This document shows, piece by piece, positions 1-12,033 of a stretch of DNA of 64,000 nt (positions are counted from its first letter, which is position 1; the number at the start of each line of letters is the position of its first letter). The position numbers and the translations under genes are program-made. The notes beneath the pieces are model-generated. The model searched no databases and was not told the DNA's origin. It was given only the letters and a program-made list of their open reading frames with translations. The stretch lies in the NCBI GenBank assembly GCA_029891345.1, contig CM057009.1, positions 227,317,620 to 227,381,619 of the forward strand. The letters run 5' to 3'. The DNA comes from Dryococelus australis (Eukaryota > Arthropoda > Insecta > Phasmatodea > Phasmatidae).

Positions 1-258
1 TGTCTTCTGTAAATTCAATGTTATTTGTTGAAAATGGTACAAATGAATTTATAAATTCTTTTAATGATTCAACATAGTATTGCCCTTTAGGAATAGTGAT
101 AACTTCGTTTTTATCAACCACACCACTCCATTTTTCAATTTTCATTACAGTATTATTAGTTATATTGGATGTCACAAAATTTATACAAAAATAATCAATT
201 TTATAGATTTTTTTATGAATGAAGTTTCTTCTTAAGAATAGAACTAATATTTTTCAAC
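1..258 (-). pseudogene. Partial open frame, possible Polinton virion-type protein
   Basis: A minus-strand frame is open from a stop near 259 to the window edge, so its C-terminal part is missing. It contains an internal Met near 151 and the stretch VITIPKGQYYVESLKEFI. A strand-like 'I(T/K)IPxGxYxxESLxxFI' pattern is common in small virion-associated ORFs next to arthropod Polinton ATPases; that comparison is from memory and is inference. It is divergent from the ATPase that follows on the plus strand, which fits a Polinton fragment continuing to the left of the window. It could equally be a chance open frame in AT-rich DNA. Confidence 0.3.
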
Positions 259-341
259 TTAAATAATTTATTATCAATTAATTACAAAAAATTATATTAT
301 TAAATGAAAAAATCTATTGGGGTGATGGGTTTTAATTTCTG

Positions 342-992
342 AATGAGATGCTAAAAAATAGAATGGCACTTTTGCCTGACAATATGAGGGCAATTATAGT
401 CGGACCAAGTGGATGCGGAAAACCAACTTGATGAATAATTTTATTTATAAGAATGGTTGGTTAAATGTCAATAAATTGTAAGTTTGCTCAAAATGTTTAA
501 ATCAGTCAAAATATATTCCATTACAAAGTGACTTTGATGCAATATCCAACAAGGTTAATGAAAAGATGGTTTATTTTTAAATAGCAATGACAAAATGACT
601 CCACTAGATCAATGTGAAAATGTTCTCTTGTCATTTTCGATGATGACATCTTAGAAAATCAAGATGTTATCCATGAGTACTTTACTATGGGAAGACATAA
701 AAATATTTAAGTATTTTTTTTGGCATACTCTTATAAAAGATTACCCAAGCAATTAGTAAGAGATAATGCAAATGTTTTGTGTATATTTAGACAAGATGCA
801 ACAAATTTAAAACACATATAATGATTATGTTGGTGGAGGTATGACATATGAGAAATTTAAAGATATTTTTTCAAAATGTTGAGTTGGAGACTATAGTTTG
901 ATCAGCTTAGATATAATTAGAAAAATGAAGGAAGGAAAGTATCAATACAAAATAAGAAACTTCTATAAAATGACTTCATCTCAATAAGAAGA
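342..992 (+). pseudogene. Polinton packaging-type ATPase (A32/FtsK-HerA), degenerate copy 1
   Basis: This is the remains of a Maverick/Polinton packaging ATPase, which in the family is a P-loop motor related to viral A32/FtsK-HerA proteins. Seen in order: an N-terminal LLPDNMRAIIVGPSGCGKP, a Walker A whose last Lys-Thr is now Lys-Pro; a Walker-B-like IFDDDILENQD near 635-665 in another frame; MGRHKN near 690; RLPKQLVRDNAN near 735-770; and a C-terminal NTYNDYVGGGMTYEKFKDI near 815-870. Several stops and at least two frameshifts break it. The fragment is about 215 codons, close to the usual ~230-270. It lies upstream of a BRO-type gene on the same strand and diverges from the ORF at the window edge. 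Confidence 0.78.
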
Positions 993-1010
993 GTAACTGA
1001 AAAGTTGCAC

Positions 1011-1440
1011 TTATTGTGCGAGAATTCTTTTATCTGCTTCAGTAAACATGCTGCCATCTAGTTGTGGCAGAATATAGCTTCCCTCTGTGCTGCAACCTAG
1101 TTGAGATAGATGAAAGCTTTCCTTACTGTGCTGGCCTCTGCAGGCAACAGGATGAAGTTTATCGAACAGTGCTGCCATCTTCAGCCTCAGAGTGAACACT
1201 TGGCACGACAGTCGATAGTAAATCATAGACCCTGGCTATGCTCAGGACTGCACAGTTGCGACACACTTGCCAAGACACTCTCGAACTGGCCTCAAGCTGT
1301 GAATGGCTTCACTTGTCGACCTTGGGTGATCTCGGCCATGCAGCTGTGACACACTTGGATACAGAGACTCGCCACTCATAGCTTTCAACTTGCTGCAGCT
1401 CACCACATGAAGTTTTATAATCACTGCCTCATTTGTTTTG
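1011..1440. other. GC-richer stretch of unknown origin
   Basis: This block is distinctly GC-richer than the flanking Polinton-like DNA and separates the ATPase from the BRO-type gene. Short open frames occur on both strands but none looks coding. It is probably a later insertion, which is inference from composition only. Confidence 0.35.
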
Positions 1441-1500
1441 TCAAGATGGCTCATTGACAATGTGTTTGATTACAAATGCGAAGGTTGTGGGTTTGATCCT
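1441..1500 (+). repeat. tRNA-like (SINE-like) stretch
   Basis: The stretch holds TGGCTCATTGA (A-box-like) followed about 40 bases later by GTGGGTTTGATCCTCGG (B-box-like). This spacing and order is what a tRNA-derived SINE head shows. No tail or second copy was found, so the call is tentative. Confidence 0.3.
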
Positions 1501-1728
1501 CGGATACAGCTAATAATTTAACAATGTGAGTATAAGGTGCTCATATTTACACTGTTTGGTTATCGCCAAATCATTGAAAATTTGAGCCAAAAAAACCTGG
1601 TCAAGCTTATATAAAATACCAACAGTATATGCTATTAATTGCAACCACCTCGAGCTCCAGTGAAACTAACATCTTATGCAAAGGGTGGTAGTAGAAAATA
1701 ACAAAAATAAAAAAATAATATCTAGTAA

Positions 1729-1793
1729 AAACCCAATCACCTCTCCACTTAAAAAAATAAACCGGCCTGCCAATTGGAGAGGTGATTGGGTTT
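1729..1793. repeat. Perfect 19-bp inverted repeat (hairpin)
   Basis: AAACCCAATCACCTCTCCA at 1,729-1,747 is repeated as its exact reverse complement at 1,775-1,793, with a 27-base AT-rich spacer. It may be the two ends of a tiny foldback element or a stable hairpin. Confidence 0.8.
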
Positions 1794-1984
1794 CTCCAAA
1801 AGAGCTTTGCTGGTGTCAATATCAAGGTAAGAAAAATATATAACAGGTCACTGGTGCGGTGTAAAACCCCTAAACCCGGGAGGTCCCTGGCATGGCATAA
1901 CAGCCTGTAAACCTTTCGTAAATTTTAAAAATAAAGCTCACCATAGGTGAAATGGGTGTTGAATGAATGAACAATGAACGAATA

Positions 1985-2073
1985 TTGAATGCATTTTATG
2001 TACATTGAACTAACGATGAACAAAAATCAAATGAATGATAAACACATGTTGAATGTGTTTTATGTATGTTAAA
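1985..2073. repeat. Short imperfect duplication
   Basis: TTGAATGCATTTTATGTACA at 1,985 recurs as TTGAATGTGTTTTATGTATG at 2,049, a spacing of about 64 bases. It is a small degenerate tandem duplication in AT-rich DNA just upstream of the BRO-type gene. Confidence 0.4.
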
Positions 2074-2159
2074 TTATGTTACATTTGAAATGATTACTTT
2101 TCTTACAACCTGTTAAATACTTTCATATGTAAACATATTTAGTACAGACTCACTATTGT

Positions 2160-3030
2160 TTACAAGATAGCTGAATCTCTAGACAAACCGTTCGAGAATT
2201 TACAGCTAGAAGAAAATAAAAAATCTGTTAAATTATTTGATTTTAATAATTTAATTTTAAATAATAAATTGATAACTTTTATATTAGTTGATAACAATGA
2301 ACCTTATTTTTGTGGCAAATATATTGCACAAATTTTTGAATATGAAAAAATAAAAAGCACTCTTCATAAAATAGTTTTTCTGAAATGTAAAGCTATTCTT
2401 TCAGAAAAGGTGGTATCCAAAATGGATACCAGCTATCATATAATAAAGACAAAGTAATTTTTATACCTGGACCTTGTTTATATGAACTTATTTTTAGTCT
2501 GTGTTGCAAAATTAAAAAAAAATTAAAAAAAATGGACATTTGAAGAAATTTGGCCTTCAATAAGAAAATATGGCTCTTATAAATTACAAAAAAAACAATG
2601 AGTTAAAAGACCAGCAGATAAAAATTATGAAACATAAATCTGAACAATTTGGCATTCAAGTTCAAAAAGAAAAACTTAAAAATGAACAACTCACTATAGA
2701 AAATTAAAAACTAGAGCATTTTATCATGAATATGAAAAATTTTATAGGCAAAGTTAAAAAGAAAACAAAAAATGGTTATCTACACTTTGCAGCATCTTAT
2801 CGATATGCTTCAATAAATAATTTTAAAGTTGGTAAAACCGATATGTTGATCAGTGGAAAAACAAATTTCAATTCATCTACTAATGAACAATTAAAATTTC
2901 ATGTTGGTTTTCATAAAAAAGTTTACAATGTAAACAAATCAGAAATTTAATTCGCGAGATATTGTATGATTTTCATGATAAAAACAAGGAAATATTTAAT
3001 CTACATTATACTTATTTAGCTTGAAATTGT
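2160..3030 (+). pseudogene. BRO-N family protein with T5ORF172/DUF3627-like C-terminus, degenerate
   Basis: The first open part (about 2,160-2,457) carries a BRO-N-like core, with NNEPYFCGKYIAQIFEYEKI followed by a Lys-rich segment, resembling the 'PWF.GK.VA.ILGY' signature of Baculovirus Repeated ORF N-domains. A Lys-rich linker follows. A second domain at 2,726-3,030 has GYLHFAASYRYASINNFKVG, then KVYNVNKS, then (in a shifted frame) REILYDFHDKNKEIFNLHY. That matches the layout of the T5ORF172/DUF3627-like domain often found behind BRO-N in large insect DNA viruses and related elements. Stops near 2,457 and 2,705 and a frameshift near 2,940 break it. BRO proteins are DNA-binding, so the role here is inferred. 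It follows the ATPase on the same strand. Confidence 0.6.
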
Positions 3031-3101
3031 AGAAAGAACAATTAAAAACATAAATAACCTTTTGACTATATTAATAATTTAATTAAAATCATCTGGTAGA
3101 A

Positions 3102-3299
3102 ATGTATTCTTTAGAACCAGTTATTCCAGAACCAGTGTCTTTAAGTAATGATGATCATAATAAATCATTACCTAGTCTGCAAACAAAACTATTTAAGTAT
3201 TGGACGACTTCATTTGCTGAAAACCAATTTAAAATATTGCATAAAGATTTATCAGGCATATTAGAATTAGACAACACAAGTCATGCAAAATGTCTGTGA
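3102..3299 (+). CDS. Small unidentified open frame, 65 codons
   Basis: A Met-started frame begins about 70 bases after the BRO-type gene on the same strand. Its N-terminus is Pro/Glu-rich (LEPVIPEPVSLSND), with an aromatic middle (LFKYWTTSFAENQF). I do not recognise it. Position and strand suggest it may be another Polinton-associated ORF, but a chance ORF cannot be excluded. Confidence 0.25.
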   Translation: MYSLEPVIPEPVSLSNDDHNKSLPSLQTKLFKYWTTSFAENQFKILHKDLSGILELDNTSHAKCL

Positions 3300-5940
3300 T
3301 TAGGTGTAAGCTGCGTTAATTTATCCAGGAGATATTTTTGTTGTTTAAGCCTACCTTTGTCTGGCATGTTGGAGTAGTCTTCTATTTTCCATATCCAGCC
3401 AGCCAGAGCTAGTTATACGTTCTCATTTCTTAAAATCAAAGGCGAATGGAAGACAAGCATCCTGTAGCTTCTGTATTCTATATTTCAGAGAACTTTCTAT
3501 TCCTATAAACAGGTCTGCGAAACAGTTAGAAGTAAATAGAACCAATATGTAGGTCACAGATGTAGAAGATTTGCTTATCAGTAAGATATTTTTGAATATT
3601 TTAACGTACTTTATCCAAAATCGCCAAGTTTTATCTCATTATTTATTTGGTTTACTGTATACACCTGTGTTTTCTTAATGGCCTGTTATATTCAAATTTT
3701 AATGTAAGAACATTAAATTGGGTTTATTTTAAGACTGTTTCCGTCCCAACTTTTCTTAATTTTATCAAGAACTATGTTTACTATTTCTACTGTATCCAGT
3801 CAATCATTCGGCGAGGATAAGATGTACAATTCGGTGTCATCTGTATATTGATGACACGGAAGGTACATGTGGAAGATCATGTGTGTGTTGTGTGTATACA
3901 TAAATGTAGGCCTATAGAGAAACAGAGATATATAATAATAAAGTCGGCCAGAAGAGAGATTTCTATGGCACTCCATTCCTAATGACTTCACCAGCCTATC
4001 AATTTATTTAGTCAGACGTTCCTTATTCTACAATTTGATTTGTGAACGACTATTAAAATATATTCTCGCCTATTTAAAGGAACTTGTTTAAAAGCCCATA
4101 CTGCTTAATTTACCTAGTAAGCTTACATGTTATATTATATCGAAGGCTTTAGAAGTCTAAAAATATCATAAATATATAAAATGTATATAAATATGTATAA
4201 AACATATATACACACATACGCACACCCAGAATGTGTCTGCGATGTGGGTGTAAACCCGATTGTTTTTTTATAATAAAAATAATTCGCATTTAAGTATTCT
4301 GCTAATTGTGCATATTACTTGGCCAAGGAATTTTGAGATGCAAAATGTTTATAGTGTGTCTAAGGGTCTAATATTTTATTTAGTTTTGATTTTTTCAGTG
4401 GATTCAGAGAACATATTTGCTATTTTGCCATGATTGTATTTTACATCTACCCACAATTGTTCGAGTCCGATGTTAGCTGCGGAATCATTTTTGTCAATTA
4501 TTTTTTAACTAAATTGTTGTGATACATGCCAATACATCGCCCGCAGCGTCCGCCTACCCTGTCTCGTCTATTAAATGTGTAATCTGTTATTTCCACTAAC
4601 ACTGTAAATACCGACGTACGTTGCCATGTTTCTCTATTGCAAAGATGTGTCCTGTGTTATTTGTATCGATTATCTTCTTATTATATTCTGTGCTGTGCAC
4701 AAGAAATTGCATATTAAAGTGACATGTTTTCAAACAAGGAGCATACAAGAACAGAGTGGCAGCTGAACGAGAGAACCTGTCATGTTAATTTGTTTGCCGA
4801 AGTTGTTTCTACCATATTGCCTATGTTCGGACACAGAGTCAACGCCCTTACACAGATCCGACACTTTTGACTAAATAGCCGATATACAATACAAACTTGA
4901 GGACGAAAGTCAGACAATTGAAAATTTGGCTTGGAATTTTCGTAAAAATGCCCATCTTGTTATGTAAATCATTGAAAACACCCAAGAATATATTTTATAA
5001 GTATGGTTTTATTAAAGCAGATGCCTTTATGTTACAATTTCATTTCAAACCATGCAAACATGTATTTTCTTTATACATAAGTATCAATAAATTGATTTCC
5101 TCCTTTACATAACATCCGTTCGGTATTTCTTTAATTTTGACAAGACAAACTTACGAAAGCTCGATTCAGTATACCGAAATTAAAATCGCCTTACAGTAAA
5201 ATTCATCCCACATAGCCCTTGATTCTAATGTCGAAGTTAAAAGACCTTAGAAGGACTCCATATTCGTGCAGGCAATGACCATCAAGATGTGAAGGAGGGG
5301 GGGGGGGAGACTAACGGTATTATAACCGAAACCTGGGAATGTCTGCCTGGGAGAAGGGGAGTGGGTGGCTTTGCTAGCTATTGTCATGTTCGTGTTTTTA
5401 TTCTTGAGTCTTTACGGACGCACAAAGAAAAAACACTAGTATAACACGCTGTTTTTTTTTAAATTTACTTAATGTAATTCTAATAAAATCTTTATATGCG
5501 TAAGAACTCATAGTTTCACCTGTTTATAAGATCATTAGTTCAGTGACATGTAGGCAGTTTACTTACACTAACCATTACTGGAATAGAAGGAAACCTAAAG
5601 AACTGCTGTCATTAATTTGAATTTCCTACCCATTAAAATATAAAGAAACAAACACTACAATTGGTATTACTGAATACAGGTATTGAAACGTATACATTCC
5701 TAGGTAATAATAATGCTTATTGATATACTAAAATTATTTATAAAATAAAAGTACCAAAATACTAACGTGACATACAAACTAAAAATGATAATATTACAAT
5801 GCTGTGTTGACACAGACCAAATTACACAAATTCAGATCTAAACGATAAATAACACATGTGCATGCAATGTAATTAAGAAGTTATAAGTATTATTTATAAT
5901 ATTAATAATGCGTATGTGTGTCATATTATATATATATACA
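3300..5940. other. AT-rich DNA without recognisable gene
   Basis: I read no supported coding frame on either strand. The stretch includes small CA/TA-rich tracts (about 4,190-4,230) and a poly-G run near 5,298. The short frames present lack any family motif. Confidence 0.5.
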
Positions 5941-5960
5941 TACAGAGAGAGAGAGAGTGA

Positions 5961-6012
<52 letters not shown>
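5941..6012. repeat. (GA)n microsatellite
   Basis: About 70 bases of nearly pure GA dinucleotides interrupted by GTGAGTGTGA. The Ser-Leu frame on the reverse strand is only a translation of this repeat. Confidence 0.95.
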
Positions 6013-6014
<2 letters not shown>

Positions 6015-7896
6015 ACACATGCATATTAAAATAATAGGCTGTCAACAATTTTGAAAACATACACACATATACACACACATGTATATATTGATTTAACACA
6101 CTACTGAAGGATACATGATGAGACTGTCCAAAGTAAAATGAGCACATTGTGAAATATCTGCCGACTTATGTGCACGTATATGCTACAGTGGTTCACTACA
6201 GCAAGTTCAGTATTTTTATTGTAATGAATATTAATCTGTCATATATGTTTTGGACTTTATCATATAATGTTTGTTTATATTTTTCAGTGAATAATAATTT
6301 TCAGCCCCTACCATTTAATTTTCAGTAAAGTAAAAATTACGTAATCATTATTTTTGTAAACCACCATCCATTTTATCTTATTAATTGCTATGCTATATTT
6401 CGATAGTATTCTGATATATGGTATGTTCTAACCTAACTACATCAAAGAATAAATTAATATAATATTTTATCATGTTTTTGTATTCCAATATTAATTTTTA
6501 AATTTTTGAAGTGTAATTATATCTGTTTTTATTATTTTACTGGTATTTAATATTTTGGTTTCTTTATTACTTATTTTATCGGAAGTAGTTCTTCATGTTA
6601 GGATAGTTCGAGCTATAGTTCCCGGAACTCATGGACTTCTGGTAGGGACCTTTAAACAAGCGGCATACCTAAATTTCGCTGGGATTTTATCCTTAAAATC
6701 CCCAGCACCATCGTAAGTTTAGGATTTAGATCTGGTCCTAGAGGTTGGGGTTTGAAACCAGCCAGGAAAGAGGAGGACTGCGTTTCAAAACAGGGAGATA
6801 TATTTGAGTGGTTCCAGACTACCGAAGGATGCCGAATAGCGAAGCGCCGGCCCCATGATAGAGGTGTGAGACCAGCAATGTATACAGGTGATGCCAGCTC
6901 GTTACTAAAGCTTGAGACGCACATCCTGGTCAACCAGCGTCATATTTTGAAACACCGAGGTGAAAAAGTTCATTGATCGTGAATTTTAAAGAAGTACTCA
7001 ATAATGAATACTTTAATTAGGATGGGAAACCAGTGGATACACTTGCGAGATTAAATTACTGTAGGAGCATATTATTTGAGAACCCTGAGAAATTCTAAAT
7101 CAATTCAATTTTAAATAAGAATTAACATGATGAGATTTTAAATAAGAAAGAAGTTGAACTTTTTCCTAATTTTAAGAAGTGAAAAGACTTTACTTACCTT
7201 TATTAGATTCATGGAGCTCTAGAACATTTTACATACTTAATTTATGTGATGTGAACTATCAATAAACAGAAATAAGTTACTTACCAAAGTAAAATTTGGA
7301 GAACCAAGCAGCAATTATTTATTTATATTAATTTATTTTAATGAGTATTGTAAGGATGGTGGTATCTTGAAGGTATTGGAATCCTGTTTCCAATAAAGCT
7401 GAGGTAGTTTCCTCATAAATTAATCTAAAATACAAAGGTAATCAGCACATTCAATTTGTTTTTACCAGATTTGCTTAAATTTAAGGCACACATAATAACT
7501 GATTCTATTAAAATATGTTAGTTGTAATTAAGTTTTTCTTTCAGTTATGTTTGGAGTGTAATTTGTTAGTCTAAGCTTATCGATGTTCCCGGAAAATTCT
7601 ACAAGGGTAAGACAGAAGAGAGTTTGTAGTTTCAACAAGATGGCATTGATTAAAGTACATCTCACTCCTTCTCAATATTACACACATGCAAACAAACGTT
7701 AAAACTCTCCCACGATACTACGGATATTTGTTCAAACATATTATTCTCAAATACACCACCAAATATTAAATTTGTTACGCAACAGTAGGGCGTGTCGATT
7801 GCAAATATAAAGAATATTTAAATTGTATATCTCAGATATCCCATAATTTATATATACATATATATACACACATTTATTTACCGATAATGCAATCAG
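6013..7896. other. AT-rich DNA without recognisable gene
   Basis: There is no supported coding frame. A GC-richer island at about 6,650-6,970 has overlapping open frames on both strands with no family signature and looks like a repeat insert. This stretch is the left flank of the 7.9-20.5 kb Polinton. Confidence 0.5.
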
Positions 7897-7902
7897 TCTG
7901 TA
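7897..7902. repeat. Target-site duplication, left copy (TCTGTA)
   Basis: TCTGTA sits directly before the left terminus and is repeated directly after the right terminus at 20,509-20,514. A 6-bp duplication is the known signature of Maverick/Polinton integration. Confidence 0.85.
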
Positions 7903-10290
7903 AGTAGTAGGGGCATGCCGATTTCATTTCACTTATGATTAATCTGATTATCAGTTTGATACCATATTAATTTATCGGATTAATACTTAATACGATGTTT
8001 ATCAGATGCCTTTATATATCTGTTATTGTTAATATGTTAAATAAATTTGATGAATTTTGATTGATTGATCTAATTAAGTTAATTTAATTAATAAATTAAA
8101 ATATATATTTTTTTAATTTTGGAATTTTGTGTGAATTGAAAGTGTATAGTTTGGTTCAAGAGTGTGCTAAGGGTGTTTCTTTTATTTCATTTTTTTGTTT
8201 TGGGTGTGGAGGTCCTCATCCTTGGAGCTCTGATGTTGTATGAGGTGTGATGTGCTGGGGAAGAGGTGTATATAGGTATTGTGTAATAATAATTTTTTTA
8301 TGTTATTGAGTATTTTGTATGGCAGGCGACTGATTTAAAGGCATACTTCTGTGAAATGAAATTATTAGGAAATACGCAATGAAATATGATATATTTTATT
8401 TAAAATGAAATCCAAAACATCAGTTTCCTAATTTGTCCTGTATGTTAGTAATGACAAACAGAAAATAATAAGTGTTGGAAATTAAAAGAATACAATTGAC
8501 ATCCAAATACACAACAACTGTCTACAAATCCAATTTAAATGAATACAACTACACGGCTATCACAAATCGATAAAAATTATCATTATGATGCACGCACTAG
8601 ATGAAACAATGGATTTAAAAAAAATATGAACAACTATTACCCTACAGAATAAATCAAACGAATCGCAAGTGACAAAAGAATTACAGAACCTAATCATTGA
8701 TGTCATAAAGAACTCAAGCAATGAGTTATACCTTCAATGATAGCAAAAACTATTTCCCCACAAAATAAATTACATTACCTATTTTTGCATCAATGACCAT
8801 GCCAGCTATCCTGGTGTTATAAAGAATGCAACTAGTTAATCAAAAATGCATTCCAATATATAAATTACACTACTTGAATTAAACCAAACTAGTCCTACAA
8901 CACAAGCACAACAAATTCAAAACATAACTGTTTAGAATATATCCATACCTTACAACATTAAGTTATTTTAAAATATGTCCTTTTGGTAGGGAGTTTGCTG
9001 TAGGAATGCGTCTAGTGCATCACTTGCAAGGAATTTAAATTGAATGAGGTGTTGCTAACAAACAGAACCTATGTTTACTTCAGCCGACGTTTGATTATAG
9101 ACTGAGGTTTTTGCGGAAACTGCTCGACATTAAAATAACTAAACATTGTGGCAACAAAAATTATTTACGAACTCGCTGGTTTATATTATCAGAGAAGGCT
9201 TAAAAAATCATTACACACATACTTTATAATTTAACATGGAAAGATTTAGCATATATACACTTCCAGTCAACAAATTAATTAAATATATATTTCCAAACTG
9301 ATGAGAAACTCACAAGTCACACTATTCATTCATATTTTGAATTATTCCTACAAAGAAGTAAAAAACATATCCTATATCCCTACTAATCTAGTTTTAATGA
9401 TTTGTTATTATTTATGTTCAATTTAATCACATCTCGCTCAATGTTTAATGTTTAAAATGAACTTTAAAAAATGGAAACAAGTACAGAATCGCACAGAAAA
9501 ACTTACCCCAATGCCACATATTAAATCATTAATAGACAGTTTCACTTTCCTGTGAAAAATAAAAAAGTTTTTAAATAAATAACTGTCTTGCATTATTGAA
9601 CGACATATAAAGACGATTAGATTACTGCTGCGAATAAATTCCCTATCATTAGAAGATGAATTAAAAAAAAAATCACTTTTAACAAACAATAAATCTCCGT
9701 TGAAGCTTAATTACACTCATATCGTGTGGAAGACACCTCAGCATAATTATTACATAGGTTAACTTAAAATTGAAAATCGAACATAATTAGTGAGAAAATG
9801 AAAATATAATTATGATCCAACAGAACTATTTGAATAAAACAGTCCAGAAACTTCCTCGAAGATAAAAGATAAAATTATTTTAAATCAATAACAAAATATG
9901 ATTTAAAAAAATAATAGACAAATGTAAATGCAGTTTATCGGCCTAAACAATTTTAACAATAATTCCGTTTAAGTCTCACGAGACCAGCGTTGGAAATTAT
10001 CCGAACTTTTTAACACAAAGCAGTTGAAATCCAACGAACTCTAATAGATCAGATAGAGTAACGTATTTTACATGTAATTTTTTTCCGAAATGAGATGGTT
10101 ATTAAAAACGAAATTATTATACTAACACATGTAAATAATATTGTGGCTGTTATATCATTTAATTTTACGAACGTCAAACCACCGAAAAAGAAATGAAACT
10201 ATTACAAAAAATATTGTTACAACGACTGTGATTAGATATCCATGTTTATAGAACAAGAACTGAGTAGAGACTAAAATGGCTTCTCTGAGC
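7903..10290 (+). repeat. Polinton left terminal inverted repeat
   Basis: This arm matches the reverse complement of 19,217-20,508. Clear anchors are 7,903-8,000 with 20,410-20,508; 9,226-9,360 with about 20,250-20,385; 9,465-9,516 with 20,104-20,155; 10,100-10,150 with 19,531-19,590; and 10,250-10,290 with 19,217-19,262. The matching part is about 1.2 kb. The arm is lengthened by about 1.17 kb (8,035-9,207) that the right arm lacks. No protein frame is shared by both arms. Confidence 0.8.
8035..9207. other. Insertion in the left terminal repeat
   Basis: Comparison with the right arm shows continuity between about 8,035 and 9,207 if this block is removed, so it was inserted into the left arm or deleted from the right. 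It is AT-rich and has no coding signal. A motif near 8,590 (GATGCACGCACTAGATG) roughly mirrors one near 9,008 (ATGCGTCTAGTGCATC). Its identity is unknown. Confidence 0.5.
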
Positions 10291-12033
10291 TGTTGACCAG
10301 CAAGGCAATGTTTGAAGGTTCCGCTAGAAAACCCTACCTCCCCTTCCTCAAAGCATGTCATTGTCAAACACGAGCCATGCCTACCTCCCTCCCCTCTGGC
10401 CACGAATTGGGACTCTATGGGAGCGATGACCGTGTCTTGAAGAACATAGGAAAAACCTCCAACCCTAGATACTCACTAGTTTTAAACATTTGCCGGCATC
10501 GAAATAAAAATGTAATAAGTCCTGCAGAAAAATAATTTCCTCATCACTACCATCCCAAGAAATTTAGTTTTATCCAGAAACTTTTTAATGTTAAGTTTAT
10601 AGTATTTCCAGTAAACTTATTAATAAAAAACACAGAAATCCAGGAAACTATGTATAATTTTACACAAGATATAATTTCACTAAATATATCCTAAGCAATT
10701 GATATACATATATAGTATTAAAGTACACTGCTTCAAACACATATCATTCGATTTAAGCAATATATAAGTAAAAGGTTTTAACTATGGAAAACATACATAT
10801 TCAAACTATCAAATATTTATGCATAGCAGAGAAAGTATGTTTCTGTACGTATTTTGCATGATTTCTCTCAAATTTTACTTATAACTAAAGTCGCATATAC
10901 ATGTAAATACAGTACCATGCAAGATTTTCGGTTACAACATCTACCAGAAATGTGTATACTCAGATAAATACTAACTTATTTTATTTAAAATGCTACTTTT
11001 CAAAATAATATCAATGAAAGGCTATGATTTAGCATGAAATGACTTCTATCGGAGCTGGAATATGTAAAATTTAACGATAATTGAGGAAAGACCCTATTTT
11101 AAGCAAAATTCAAGGAAAATGGTGGCCATTTTGGATTCGATTACTATAAGTAGATAACAAATTCAGACTGCCAACAAATCATTTACATCGTAATGAGATA
11201 CCCGAAACAAATGACATTATTCCATATAACTTATGCAATCGACATAATGAATTATCCAACAAAATTTACTGGGAAAAATGAAATTCGTATTACATATGTA
11301 CATATAAAACAGAATATTATCACAAACACCATTAAGACAAGCCCAAGCTCCAAAATTATTGTTCAACACACTAGCCTTCGACTAACACATCCGTAGGCAT
11401 GAAAAGACTGAATGCTTGAAGAACACATTTCGGGATATTTTACCTGCAGAACTGTTTTGGACAGTTCGCATGAGCAGAAAACTAGAATCAGCATGTTAAG
11501 ATCTGCAAAAATAATCTTCCAACCGAGAAACAAATTCCGGGAAATATTATACAATTTCCAAGAAATATAATATATCACATTTCATATACTTCCTGAATAA
11601 CATTAAAACATAATTACATCTTAAAATACATTAAATTTACCCCAATTCCAAGAAATGTAGCATTAGACGCAATAAATTAGGCCACAATTAAAAACACAAA
11701 ATACAAATTGAATTACAAATCAAATGCAATGAATTACATCACATTTAGAAGGAATCAAATGCAATGTATTACCAACTAAACAAATCTATGACATTTACCA
11801 ATTTAATTAAAATTCAAATGCAACAAATTACATCAAAAAAGGAAACAAATGTAATGGAATACCACTCAAACACTAATCCAATGAACTGGTAATCCAATTA
11901 ACAAGCTGATTGATTGTATAATAAGTGTACATGGAAACCCCATCGATATTGGTAGGTTTATTAAATGAAAAAAAAAAACACAACAAATTTATTTCAATTT
12001 TATTATTGAGTATCATAATTTTCAAATATATTA
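10291..12033. other. Polinton interior, no recognisable gene
   Basis: The stretch between the left terminal repeat and the integrase is AT-rich. The small open frames on both strands (for example 11,193-11,396) are strongly biased in composition and carry no motif. The part at 10,300-10,540 is slightly GC-richer and may be the inner edge of the terminal repeat. Confidence 0.5.

Noticed and set aside
5838-6020. 60-codon Ser-Leu-repeat frame
   Set aside because: Translation of the (GA)n microsatellite.
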